Shown piece after piece: positions 1 to 6,679 of a DNA stretch of 7,389 nucleotides (positions are counted from its first letter, which is position 1; each line of letters begins with the position of its first letter). The position numbers and the translations under genes were made by a program. Under the pieces are notes generated by a model, which ran no database searches, was not told the origin of the DNA, and saw nothing but the letters and a program-made list of their open reading frames with translations. Source of the stretch: Planctomycetia bacterium (lineage in GTDB: Bacteria; Planctomycetota; Planctomycetia; Pirellulales; UBA1268); assembly GCA_009919445.1 (NCBI GenBank), contig RGBY01000126.1, positions 1 to 7,389 of the forward strand, given 5' to 3'.

Positions 1-2
1 CA

Positions 3-1097
3 CTGACCTCACCACGGTTTCTTTACCGCGAGCCATGCCCGCAGGCTGACGGCAGCCTTACACCATTCGATATTGCCAGCCGACTCTCTTTCGGCCTTTG
101 GGACTCACTCCCAGACGACAACCTGATCGCTGCTGCCAACAAAAATCAGCTAGACACCCCCGAGCGAATTGTGCAGCAGGCCAATCGGATGCTCGCCGAT
201 CAACGCGCCCGTGCGAAACTTCATGACTTTTTCCTTGCCTGGCTGCGGATTGACCAAGGCCCAGAAGTCACCAAGGACCGATCGCTCTATGCCGATTTTT
301 CGCCAGCAATCGTTGCGGCGATGCGGACGAGCCTGTCCCTGCTGCTCGATGAAATAACCTGGAGTGACGCCTCTGACTTTAGGCGGTTGTTCACTCATGA
401 CGAAGTCTTCGTCAACGGAACGCTGGCACCATTCTTTGGCCTCACGCTCCCCACTGATGCCCCTTTCCAAAGTGTACGGCTTGATGATGGGAAACGGGCA
501 GGTTTGCTGACCCATCCCTACACGCTCAGCGTGCTGGCTTATGCTGATGCAACTTCTCCCATCCATCGAGGTGTTTTCCTTGCACGCAGCATGCTTGGAA
601 ATGTCCTCAAGCCCCCTCCCGAGGCGGTGGCACCACTTGCTGCCGCGCTGCACCCTTCCCTCACTACCCGCGAACGAGTGGCCCAGCAGACCAAGCCTTC
701 CGCATGCCAAACCTGTCACACCATGATTAATCCCCTCGGGTTTGCCCTCGAAGATTTTGATGCTGTTGGCCGTTTCCGCACAAGCGAGCGGCGAGGCGAT
801 CAGGACTACCGAATTGATGCCTCAGGGAGTTATCAGCCACGAGCGGGGGAGCCCATGTCGTTCAACGGCGGACAGGAACTAGGGGCATCCCTTGCTGGCA
901 GTCGCGATGCTGCCGAGGCCTTTGTTCAGAACCTCTTTCATGCCATCGTCAAGCAGCCGATCCGGGCCTGGGGTGATGCGGCCCTCGACCAACTGGTTGA
1001 TCGATTCATCGCCGGTGGCTATTCAATTCGCCTTCTCATCATTGAAATCCTGCTGTTGTCCACATCGCCAGCCACGTCGGCGACCGTAGCAGCCTAA
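3..1097 (+). CDS. DUF1592/DUF1588/DUF1585 protein, 3' part (planctomycete CXXCH-containing family)
   Basis: The gene enters from the left edge already open in this frame; 364 residues and a TAA stop are visible and the start lies outside. The fragment begins SPRFLYRE and continues with an ASRLSFGLWDSLPDD segment, the hallmark of the end of DUF1592. DUF1588 follows at about residues 138-255, with HRGVFLARSMLGN..PPP and then CQTCH (residues 235-239) leading into MINPLGFALEDFDAVG. DUF1585 forms the C-terminus from about residue 275. CQTCH fits a CXXCH haem-binding motif and is conserved in the family, but haem attachment is not shown here. Full-length members usually carry N-terminal cytochrome-like (PSD1/DUF1587) and DUF1595 domains, which would be upstream. 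The function of the family is unknown; an exported, envelope-associated role is usually assumed. A DUF1552 gene follows after 206 nt, the usual partner order in planctomycetes. The family call is firm; the biochemical role is not. Confidence 0.93.
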   Translation: MTSPRFLYREPCPQADGSLTPFDIASRLSFGLWDSLPDDNLIAAANKNQLDTPERIVQQANRMLADQRARAKLHDFFLAWLRIDQGPEVTKDRSLYADFSPAIVAAMRTSLSLLLDEITWSDASDFRRLFTHDEVFVNGTLAPFFGLTLPTDAPFQSVRLDDGKRAGLLTHPYTLSVLAYADATSPIHRGVFLARSMLGNVLKPPPEAVAPLAAALHPSLTTRERVAQQTKPSACQTCHTMINPLGFALEDFDAVGRFRTSERRGDQDYRIDASGSYQPRAGEPMSFNGGQELGASLAGSRDAAEAFVQNLFHAIVKQPIRAWGDAALDQLVDRFIAGGYSIRLLIIEILLLSTSPATSATVAA

Positions 1098-1219
1098 GTG
1101 CGAGCAGCAATTGACGCGACGAAGCAAGATTGCACCCATTTGAGGAGCCCCGTGGCAGGGGGCAATGACTCACGCAAGAAAGCCTGACAAGCCCTAAAAC
1201 GCCTTCCCCATCTTGCTGA

Positions 1220-1234
1220 CTGTTTCAGAAACAG
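1220..1234. repeat. 15-bp palindrome upstream of the DUF1552 gene
   Basis: CTGTTTC and GAAACAG flank a single central A, giving a perfect 7-bp inverted repeat in the 206-nt gap between the DUF1592 and DUF1552 genes, 69 nt before the DUF1552 ATG. A one-base centre is too tight for a good RNA hairpin and no T-run follows, so a protein-binding site is more plausible than a terminator. No matching regulator is known to me; it may be chance. Confidence 0.3.
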
Positions 1235-1303
1235 GGCCGAACCACCTAGAGTTACCATAAACAACCTTCCACACCGGTCCGTAGGAAGACGCAGTCAACT
1301 CAT

Positions 1304-2597
1304 ATGACAACAACCCCTCTATTGACCCGGCGTGACCTCTTCAGGCGTCTTGGCATCGCTCCGGCTACCCTGCCATTTCTGGGCAACCTACCTAGCCTTG
1401 CTGCGAGTACACCCCAACCGCGACAACGGCTGATCATAGTCTTCAGCCCCGATGGCATCGTGAAGCAGCAGTTCTGGCCAAATCATCCGGGAGCCTTCGC
1501 CACCCCGCCACCGGTTGAGCAACCAGCACCGCTACCGGCCATTCTTGCTCCGCTTGAGCCCTTTCGTGATCAGTTACTGCTTGTCAAAGGTGTCCATAAC
1601 AAAATCAAGGGCGATGGTGACGGTCACATGAGAGGAATTGGTTGCCTCTTAACCGGCATCGAACTCTTTCCGGGCAACATTCAAGGAGGGAGTGACACGC
1701 CTGCCGGCTGGGCCAGTGGACGATCGATCGACCAGGAGATCCGCTCGTTCATGCAAAAGGATCCTGCAACACTGACCCGATTTGGGTCACTTGAATTTGG
1801 TGTTTTGGTCCCCAACAAATCAGACATCTGGACACGTATGGTCTATGCAGGACCAAACCAGCCGGTCACGCCAATCGACGACCCCTGTCCTGGATGATGT
1901 CCGTGATGACCTGAGGACACTCGCCGCCAGCCTACCGCCTGAGGACCGACGATTACTGGAGCACCATACTGATCTCGTGCGAAACTTCGAGCACCAGCTA
2001 GCTGGTTTCCGGAAGACAGCAGACCATCCGGTGCCAGTCTTGGAGGAGGGCGTGGTCGAACAAAACGATCAGATGCCAAAAATCAGTCGAATGCAGATCG
2101 ACCTCTTGGTCGCATCGATGCAGGCTGACTTTAGCCGTATCGCTACGCTGCAATTCACAAACTCCGTGGGGCAGGCCCACATGAAGTGGATTGGCGTTGA
2201 GGAAGGCCAGCACGATCTCTCTCACAAGCCCAACGCTGACAGCGATGCTCAGGAGAAACTCACCAGGATTAATGCCTGGTATGCCGGCGAGGTCGCCTAT
2301 CTTGCCCGTCGGCTTGCTGACATACCAGAGCCAGGCGGCAATGGTTCCATGCTCGACCACACGACCATTCTCTGGACAAATGAACTCGGTGAGGGCAACT
2401 CGCACTCTCACAACGACATTCCCTGGGTCTTCCTAGGAGGCGGCCTTGGCTTCACGGGGGGACGTATGGTCGATGCTGGTGGGGTTGCCCACAATCGGCT
2501 GCTCCTCGCGATCGCCCATGCCATGGGGCACACCGAACTAACTCAGTTTGGCAACCCGGACTATTGCGCAGCCGGCCCGCTAACCGGCCTCAGCTAG
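1304..2597 (+). pseudogene. DUF1552 protein, broken by a frame disruption and missing segment near 1883
   Basis: The start at 1304 opens with TRRDLFRRLG followed by a short hydrophobic stretch, a Tat-like signal typical of DUF1552 proteins. The first frame (197 residues) holds family landmarks such as FSPDGIV, GDGDGHMRGIGCLLTG, IQGGSDTPAGWASG and YAGPNQPVTPIDDP, then hits TGA at 1895-1897. The match resumes in the +1 frame from about 1884 with PVLDDVRDDLRTL, HTDLVRNFEHQL, MKWIGVEEGQHDLSHK, TTILWTNELGEG, NDIPWVFLGG and a normal C-terminus, stopping TAG at 2597. From memory of the family, roughly 20-30 residues (a segment with a F..L(F/Y)G-type core) normally lie between the DDP and the VLDD sequences; they are absent. 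A single-base error therefore does not explain the break; a small deletion of non-multiple-of-3 length does. Real pseudogene and assembly error cannot be separated here. The ATG at 1782 is not a genuine second start. The nearest SD-like AGGA lies 17 nt before 1304, too far to be convincing. Function is unknown; DUF1552 genes pair with DUF1592 genes. Confidence 0.88.
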
Positions 2598-2616
2598 CCG
2601 AGGGTTGGGGCTTTCA

Positions 2617-2646
2617 TTGGCGAAGCGACGACAAACGGGGCATACT
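2617..2646 (+). promoter_or_regulatory. possible weak promoter before fhcB
   Basis: In the 81-nt gap after the DUF1552 stop, TTGGCG (2617-2622) and CATACT (2641-2646) are 18 nt apart, each matching 4 of 6 bases of the sigma-70 consensus. This is only a candidate: such matches are common by chance and planctomycete promoters are poorly defined. Its position, 32 nt before the fhcB ATG, is reasonable. Confidence 0.18.
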
Positions 2647-2678
2647 CAGCCAAGAAGATTTGCCCTGCCGAGTTTGTG

Positions 2679-3968
2679 ATGCCCACCACACCAAGCCAAC
2701 CACACGCACCATCACAAAGCCCACCGGCTAGTGACACCGTCTGTACTGGCTGTGGATTGCTCTGTGATGACTACGCCGCAGGACATCAGCCAACCGACAC
2801 GCGGTGCCTCGTGGCTGGCCAGTGGCTGAACAGTGCCACCGCAGCCACAACGACCGTCTTTGGCCGACAGACCAGCCTTGAGGAAGCCCTCACAAAGTCA
2901 GCCAGCCAACTGCTGGCCAGCCAGCGAACCCTGGTGACTGGGCTGGCCACCGCCCCCCTTGAGGCCATCGGCGTTGCCTCCCAGCTTGCCGAAAAACTAG
3001 CTGCTGCCATCGACGGGGGCCTGGCTGAGATGGCCCGCACAACAGGACCAACGATTGCTCGTGTCGGCGAGGTGACCGCGGCTTTTGAAGAACTACGGGA
3101 CCGGGCCGACCTGGTGATTTTCTGGAATTGTGACCCGTCAGCAACGCATCCCCGGTTCCTTGAGCGTTTTATCGAGTCTCCGATCTCATCCGGCAGGCGG
3201 CAGACAATCAGTCTGGGGGGCACCTCAGTCCTCCCCTCATCTGCCCACCATCGCCATTTCCAACTGACGGACGAGCAGATGGTTCCCACTGCCCGCCTGC
3301 TCCAGCATGCTTTTGAGAAACGCCCTGCCCAGAACCTTGCCACCCAACCCGAACTGCTAATCTCAGAAGTTGTAGCAGCAATGCAGCAGGCCAACTGCAT
3401 TGGTTTTGTCTCTGCCACCGAGACTGACCATTTAGGTCTCTCCTCATGGGCGCTGGCCCAACTTGTTCGTCGCCTTGCTCACCACAAGCCGGCCTTTCAA
3501 ATTCCGCTCGGCGGAGGCATCGCAGCAGGTGGGCCGAATGCTGCCGGGCTTGCCACTCGTTGCACCTGGCGATACGGCAGCCCCGGAGCCATTGCCACAG
3601 CCGACTGTGATGGCAGTCGGTTTGAACCAGCTGAAGCCGATGCCAGACGACTGATTGACCGCGGGGAAGTCGACTGCCTGCTGGTTCTCGGCCCCCTCCC
3701 TGCCGCTGTCAAAGAGGGAATCGCAACGGCCCAGAACCCACCCGCAGTCATTGCCCTTACCGACCTGGCACCAGAACCGGTGAGGAGCCAGATGATCGTG
3801 CTTGCTGTGGCCAGCGCCAGGGCTACCGCGGGCACCATGCTGCGGGAGGATGGCCGGCTTGTCCGCATCATCCCCCGCGGATCATCTGCCCTGCCGACAC
3901 TGGAAGCGATGCTAACCATGCTGAACGAGCGCATTCAGCAGCAAAGCGGGGCAGGGGAAGAAAGATGA
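2679..3968 (+). CDS. fhcB: Formyltransferase/hydrolase complex subunit B (formylmethanofuran dehydrogenase subunit B homologue)
   Basis: This is a homologue of FwdB/FmdB, the formate dehydrogenase-like subunit of formylmethanofuran dehydrogenase. In bacteria it is part of the FhcABCD complex, which transfers the formyl group from formyl-H4MPT to a methanofuran analogue and hydrolyses it to formate. After a proline/serine-rich N-terminus of about 20 residues comes VCTGCGLLCDD, then TRCLVAGQW. Numbered from the ATG, cysteines 22, 25, 29 and 43 form C-x2-C-x3-C-x13-C, the layout of a [4Fe-4S] site. Further landmarks are SLEEAL (about residues 66-71), GPTIARVGEV (about 123-132) and ADLVIFWNCDPSATHPRF (about 143-160), as in FwdB. 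Where archaeal FwdB carries the Mo/W-ligand cysteine, this protein reads GLATAPLEA (residues 88-96), with no Cys, so a redox role is unlikely. The length (429 residues) is normal. A GTG at 2676, directly before the ATG, is an alternative start; neither has a strong SD. The stop overlaps the fhcA start (ATGA). Confidence 0.88.
   Translation: MPTTPSQPHAPSQSPPASDTVCTGCGLLCDDYAAGHQPTDTRCLVAGQWLNSATAATTTVFGRQTSLEEALTKSASQLLASQRTLVTGLATAPLEAIGVASQLAEKLAAAIDGGLAEMARTTGPTIARVGEVTAAFEELRDRADLVIFWNCDPSATHPRFLERFIESPISSGRRQTISLGGTSVLPSSAHHRHFQLTDEQMVPTARLLQHAFEKRPAQNLATQPELLISEVVAAMQQANCIGFVSATETDHLGLSSWALAQLVRRLAHHKPAFQIPLGGGIAAGGPNAAGLATRCTWRYGSPGAIATADCDGSRFEPAEADARRLIDRGEVDCLLVLGPLPAAVKEGIATAQNPPAVIALTDLAPEPVRSQMIVLAVASARATAGTMLREDGRLVRIIPRGSSALPTLEAMLTMLNERIQQQSGAGEER
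3953..3958 (+). promoter_or_regulatory. Shine-Dalgarno site of fhcA
   Basis: AGGGGA lies 6 nt before the ATG at 3965, inside the last codons of fhcB. It fixes the fhcA start and fits translational coupling through the ATGA overlap at 3965-3968. Confidence 0.6.
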
Positions 3969-5512
3969 CTGGTGCAGCCCCCTTGGCAGGTCCACTCGGC
4001 AACCACGACCCGTTCGTCCTCACGGGCGGCACTGTCTACGACCCAGCCAATGGCCGAGATGGCGTGACTGCCGATGTCTGGATTGAGTCGGGCCGCATCA
4101 TCGACAAGCCGGCTGACGTTAGCCGCTTTCGGCGAGTGGATGCCGCCGGACTGGTTGTGATGCCAGGGGGTGTCGACCTTCATAGCCATATCGCCGGACC
4201 AAAGGTCAACGCGGGCCGGCGGATTGCACCACACTTAAGTGCCCACCAGCGTGGCTGCAAACAGCCTGCCGCCGTCCCCACCATCCACCGGACTGGTGCA
4301 GCCTATGCCGCGCTGGGCTACACGACGGTCTTTGATGCCGCCATTGCCACCGGAGCCGCCGGCATCGCCACAATGGAGTTGGCTGAATTACCGATTCTTG
4401 ACAAAGGCTTCTATCTCTTGGCGGCAGATGATGCCGATCTGCTCACGGCCCTCGACAGTGGTGATGAGAGCACCATCAGTCGTCTGGTTCGGGATGCGGT
4501 TGGCCACGGTGGTGGCTGGGGGGTGAAGGTTGCCAATCCCGGCGGGCCCGCCTTCTGGAAACGGAGTCGTGGTGATCACCACGATCTCGACACTCCACTT
4601 CCTGGCCTGACCCTTACTGGCCGAACCCTCCTTGAGCGTCTCGCCCGTGGGGTCGCATCTGCTGGCTTGCCCCACCCGCTCCACATCCATACCGCCAATC
4701 TCGGACTTCCGGGAAACTGGCGGACTCTTGCGGAAACCATGAAGACCCTCGAGGGCATTCCCGCCCACCTCGCCCATGTCCAATTTCACAGTTACACCGG
4801 TGGGGAACTCGATGCGGATAGCTTTGGTTCCGGGGTGGCTACCTTGGCTGACTGGTTCAATAGCCACGACGGGCTGACCCTCGATGTCGGCCAGGTTCTT
4901 TTTGGTGAAACCGTCGCCATGACCGGTGACGCTGCCGCCGCCGAGTATCTTGCTGCCACCACCGGCGTGCCTTGGCACTCGCACGACCTCTGGCTGGAGG
5001 GGGGCTGTGGCGTCTTGCCGATTGCCTACAAGGAAAAAAACCTGATCCACTCCTGGCAGTGGGCCATCGGCCTGGAGTGGTTTCTATCTGCCGCCGACCC
5101 CTGGCGGGTTGTGCTGTCGACTGACCACCCCAATGGCGCCCACTTCACGGCGTATCCCGTCCTCATGCAACTCCTCGGTGACGCTGCCTTTCGTCAGGAG
5201 GCGTTGTCTCGGATCCACCCAACCGTTCGTTCCCGGTCACCGCTGGCCGGCCTGTCACGCGAATATTCACTCCAAGAACTCTGCATCATCACTCGTGCGG
5301 CCCCGGCCCGGATCGCCGGCCTTCCAAACAAGGGCCACCTGGGGCCGACTGCTGATGCTGACATCACGCTCTACCAACCGCGGGCCAGCCTTGCCGAAAT
5401 GTTTGCCATGCCGGCAGCTGTCTACAAGGCAGGTCATCTCGTCGCAGAGCACGGGCATGGGCGAGCCCTGCCCCTGGGGCAACAGTTGCGGGCTCTCAGC
5501 CAGATCGACTGA
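3965..5512 (+). CDS. fhcA: Formyltransferase/hydrolase complex subunit A (formylmethanofuran dehydrogenase subunit A homologue)
   Basis: This is a cytoplasmic amidohydrolase-fold subunit that hydrolyses the formyl-methanofuran analogue to formate within FhcABCD, the formate-releasing step of the H4MPT-linked C1 pathway. An N-terminal beta segment (FVLTGGTVYDPANGRDG, about residues 17-33) leads into MPGGVDLHSHIAGPKVNAGR with the metal-binding H73-x-H75. Then come GVKVANPGG (K188, the expected carboxylated lysine), HIHTANLGLPGN (H240 and H242), AHVQFHSYTGG (H271 region), and STDHPNGAHFTAYP (D387). All metal-ligand positions expected from FwdA appear to be kept, so the hydrolase site should be active. 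The C-terminal part (RAAPARIAGLPNKGHLGPTADADITLY) is the usual end of the amidohydrolase fold. At 515 residues it is close to other FhcA proteins. The start is set by an AGGGGA site and the 4-nt overlap with fhcB. Neither fhcD nor fhcC follows; the next gene is convergent. Confidence 0.95.
   Translation: MTGAAPLAGPLGNHDPFVLTGGTVYDPANGRDGVTADVWIESGRIIDKPADVSRFRRVDAAGLVVMPGGVDLHSHIAGPKVNAGRRIAPHLSAHQRGCKQPAAVPTIHRTGAAYAALGYTTVFDAAIATGAAGIATMELAELPILDKGFYLLAADDADLLTALDSGDESTISRLVRDAVGHGGGWGVKVANPGGPAFWKRSRGDHHDLDTPLPGLTLTGRTLLERLARGVASAGLPHPLHIHTANLGLPGNWRTLAETMKTLEGIPAHLAHVQFHSYTGGELDADSFGSGVATLADWFNSHDGLTLDVGQVLFGETVAMTGDAAAAEYLAATTGVPWHSHDLWLEGGCGVLPIAYKEKNLIHSWQWAIGLEWFLSAADPWRVVLSTDHPNGAHFTAYPVLMQLLGDAAFRQEALSRIHPTVRSRSPLAGLSREYSLQELCIITRAAPARIAGLPNKGHLGPTADADITLYQPRASLAEMFAMPAAVYKAGHLVAEHGHGRALPLGQQLRALSQID
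4567..4584. repeat. 18-bp perfect palindrome inside fhcA
   Basis: Two 9-base arms, TCGTGGTGA and TCACCACGA, meet without a spacer around a GATC core. It covers codons for the SRGDHHD stretch (residues 201-207 of FhcA), in a stretch that holds none of the metal ligands. A 9-bp-arm palindrome is expected about 0.03 times in a random sequence of this length, so it stands out, but no function can be assigned. Confidence 0.5.
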
Positions 5513-5519
5513 AACTGGC

Positions 5520-5535
5520 GAGCCTTCGCAGGCTC
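5520..5535. terminator. hairpin between convergent fhcA and glycosyltransferase genes
   Basis: GAGCCT (5520-5525) and AGGCTC (5530-5535) form a 6-bp stem with a TCGC loop in the 21-nt gap between the two convergent stop codons, overlapping the glycosyltransferase stop by two bases. The position suits a bidirectional terminator, but neither side has a T-run, so it may only be a weak or Rho-assisted one. Confidence 0.4.
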
Positions 5536-6661
5536 ATGACTGGATTGCCGCTACAACCGCCGCCAGTGATTTTGTCGGCTCAAAGATGCTGGCCACCCGC
5601 TTTCGGGCCGCTTCCCGGCAGGCGTCGGCCGCCTGCTTATTCTCCAGCAGTTCAATGGCGCGACGGGCGAATTCACTTTCGGGCACCGTCGGTACCAGCC
5701 GACCGGCTTCATCATCACCGAGCAGTTCACGATACTCAGCTGAGTCTGTGACGACGGCAGGAATCCCGTGAGCCAATCCCTCGGGCAGACATCCACCGTA
5801 CGCAACTGATCCAGGCTGGAAGAGCACCTGGACATGCGGCACGAGTTCAGGCAGGCAGGGAAGTTGCTCAAACCAGTGCAGCCAGCCGTCGACCTCCTCG
5901 ACCCGAGCACGCCGCTGGAGACGACGCCTTAATCTGCCCCGCCCAACAATGACATACTCGACATCCTGTCGCACTACCCCCATCTGGTCGATGCCCCAAA
6001 GTAATCGCTCCAGCCGTGATGGCGCTACGAGTGGAGCCACACAGAGCATCCAGGGCTTGGCAGGATCAAGCCCAAGACGAACCGCCAACTGCGAACGCTC
6101 CCCTCGCTCGGAAAATGAGGCTGCGGCAGGTGGCACAACCGTTGTGCGGCTCGCCAGCCCAAGTGCTCCACACGCGCCAGCAATCGAGTCTGCCGTCACC
6201 AGAAGACCATCAGCGGCCCTAGCTGCGGCGATTTCCACCCGGCCCCGCGGTGGCTGTGACAAAAGGTGCAGGTGCCGCCACCGCTGCAGACCACCAGCCG
6301 ACGCAAGCAGCCGGGTCGCTGCCACCGCTGGCAGGGTTTCTCGTCCCCACCCCAGCACAACGGCCGGACGCTCCCGCCGAATCAGACCGAGCAGACGAGG
6401 CAGAGCCGAGGCATCAGGCTGCGGCCGGTGGGATAACCGTGAAACCTCAATCCCTGCTTCGACCAGGCGACTGGCAAGACTTCCCCCTGCACTGACACAG
6501 GCAACCAGCACCCGCCAGCCAGCATCCCGAAGTGCCACTGCGGTCAGTTCAATTTGCCGACCGGTACCGACGGGATCATGCTCACAGGCAACCATCAGGC
6601 AACCGGGATCGGCAGAAGGTGGCATCAGCATTCCGGTGGGGAGCAGGATGGGGGTTGCCAT
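5534..6661 (-). CDS. GT4-like (GT-B fold) glycosyltransferase
   Basis: This is a probable retaining glycosyltransferase that moves a sugar from a nucleotide donor to an unknown acceptor, likely cytoplasmic or at the inner face of the membrane. Numbered from the ATG at 6661 (375 residues), the N-terminal Rossmann half opens with CLMVACEHDPVGTGRQIEL (about residues 21-39), with the glycine-containing acceptor-side loop and a following LRDAGWRVLVACV strand. The C-terminal half begins at about 204 (WMLCVAPLVAPSRLERLL, then VEYVIVGRGRLRRRL), passes a FEQLP..PELVPHVQVLFQPG segment, and ends in the donor-binding region LPEGLAHGIPAVVTDSAEYRELL (about 292-314). The E-x7-E motif is incomplete: the second Glu is present (E294), while the first position is Val (V286). 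There is no signal peptide and no membrane segment. The TTG at 6670 is an alternative start; neither has a clear SD. It follows hpt after 18 nt, so the two are probably one transcript, though the metabolic link is unclear. Family firm, substrate unknown. Confidence 0.85.
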   Translation of the reverse strand: MATPILLPTGMLMPPSADPGCLMVACEHDPVGTGRQIELTAVALRDAGWRVLVACVSAGGSLASRLVEAGIEVSRLSHRPQPDASALPRLLGLIRRERPAVVLGWGRETLPAVAATRLLASAGGLQRWRHLHLLSQPPRGRVEIAAARAADGLLVTADSIAGACGALGLASRTTVVPPAAASFSERGERSQLAVRLGLDPAKPWMLCVAPLVAPSRLERLLWGIDQMGVVRQDVEYVIVGRGRLRRRLQRRARVEEVDGWLHWFEQLPCLPELVPHVQVLFQPGSVAYGGCLPEGLAHGIPAVVTDSAEYRELLGDDEAGRLVPTVPESEFARRAIELLENKQAADACREAARKRVASIFEPTKSLAAVVAAIQS

Positions 6662-6679
6662 CCTAAACAAGAAAGAGGT

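Noticed and set aside
150..719. 189-codon open frame on the minus strand at the left edge
   Set aside because: The plus strand here encodes unmistakable DUF1592/DUF1588 motifs; the minus frame has none.
1882..1888. Programmed +1 frameshift at CCC-TGT in the DUF1552 gene
   Set aside because: A segment normally present between the two halves seems absent, which a ribosomal slip cannot explain, and I know of no programmed shifting in this family.
1782..2597. Reading the second half of the DUF1552 gene as an independent gene starting at ATG 1782
   Set aside because: The first 30-odd residues of that frame overlap the conserved N-terminal half in another frame and resemble nothing in the family; the match starts only at about 1884.
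2786..3418. 210-codon open frame on the minus strand inside fhcB
   Set aside because: Composition is Arg/Ser/Ala-rich and motif-free, while the opposite strand carries the FhcB motifs.
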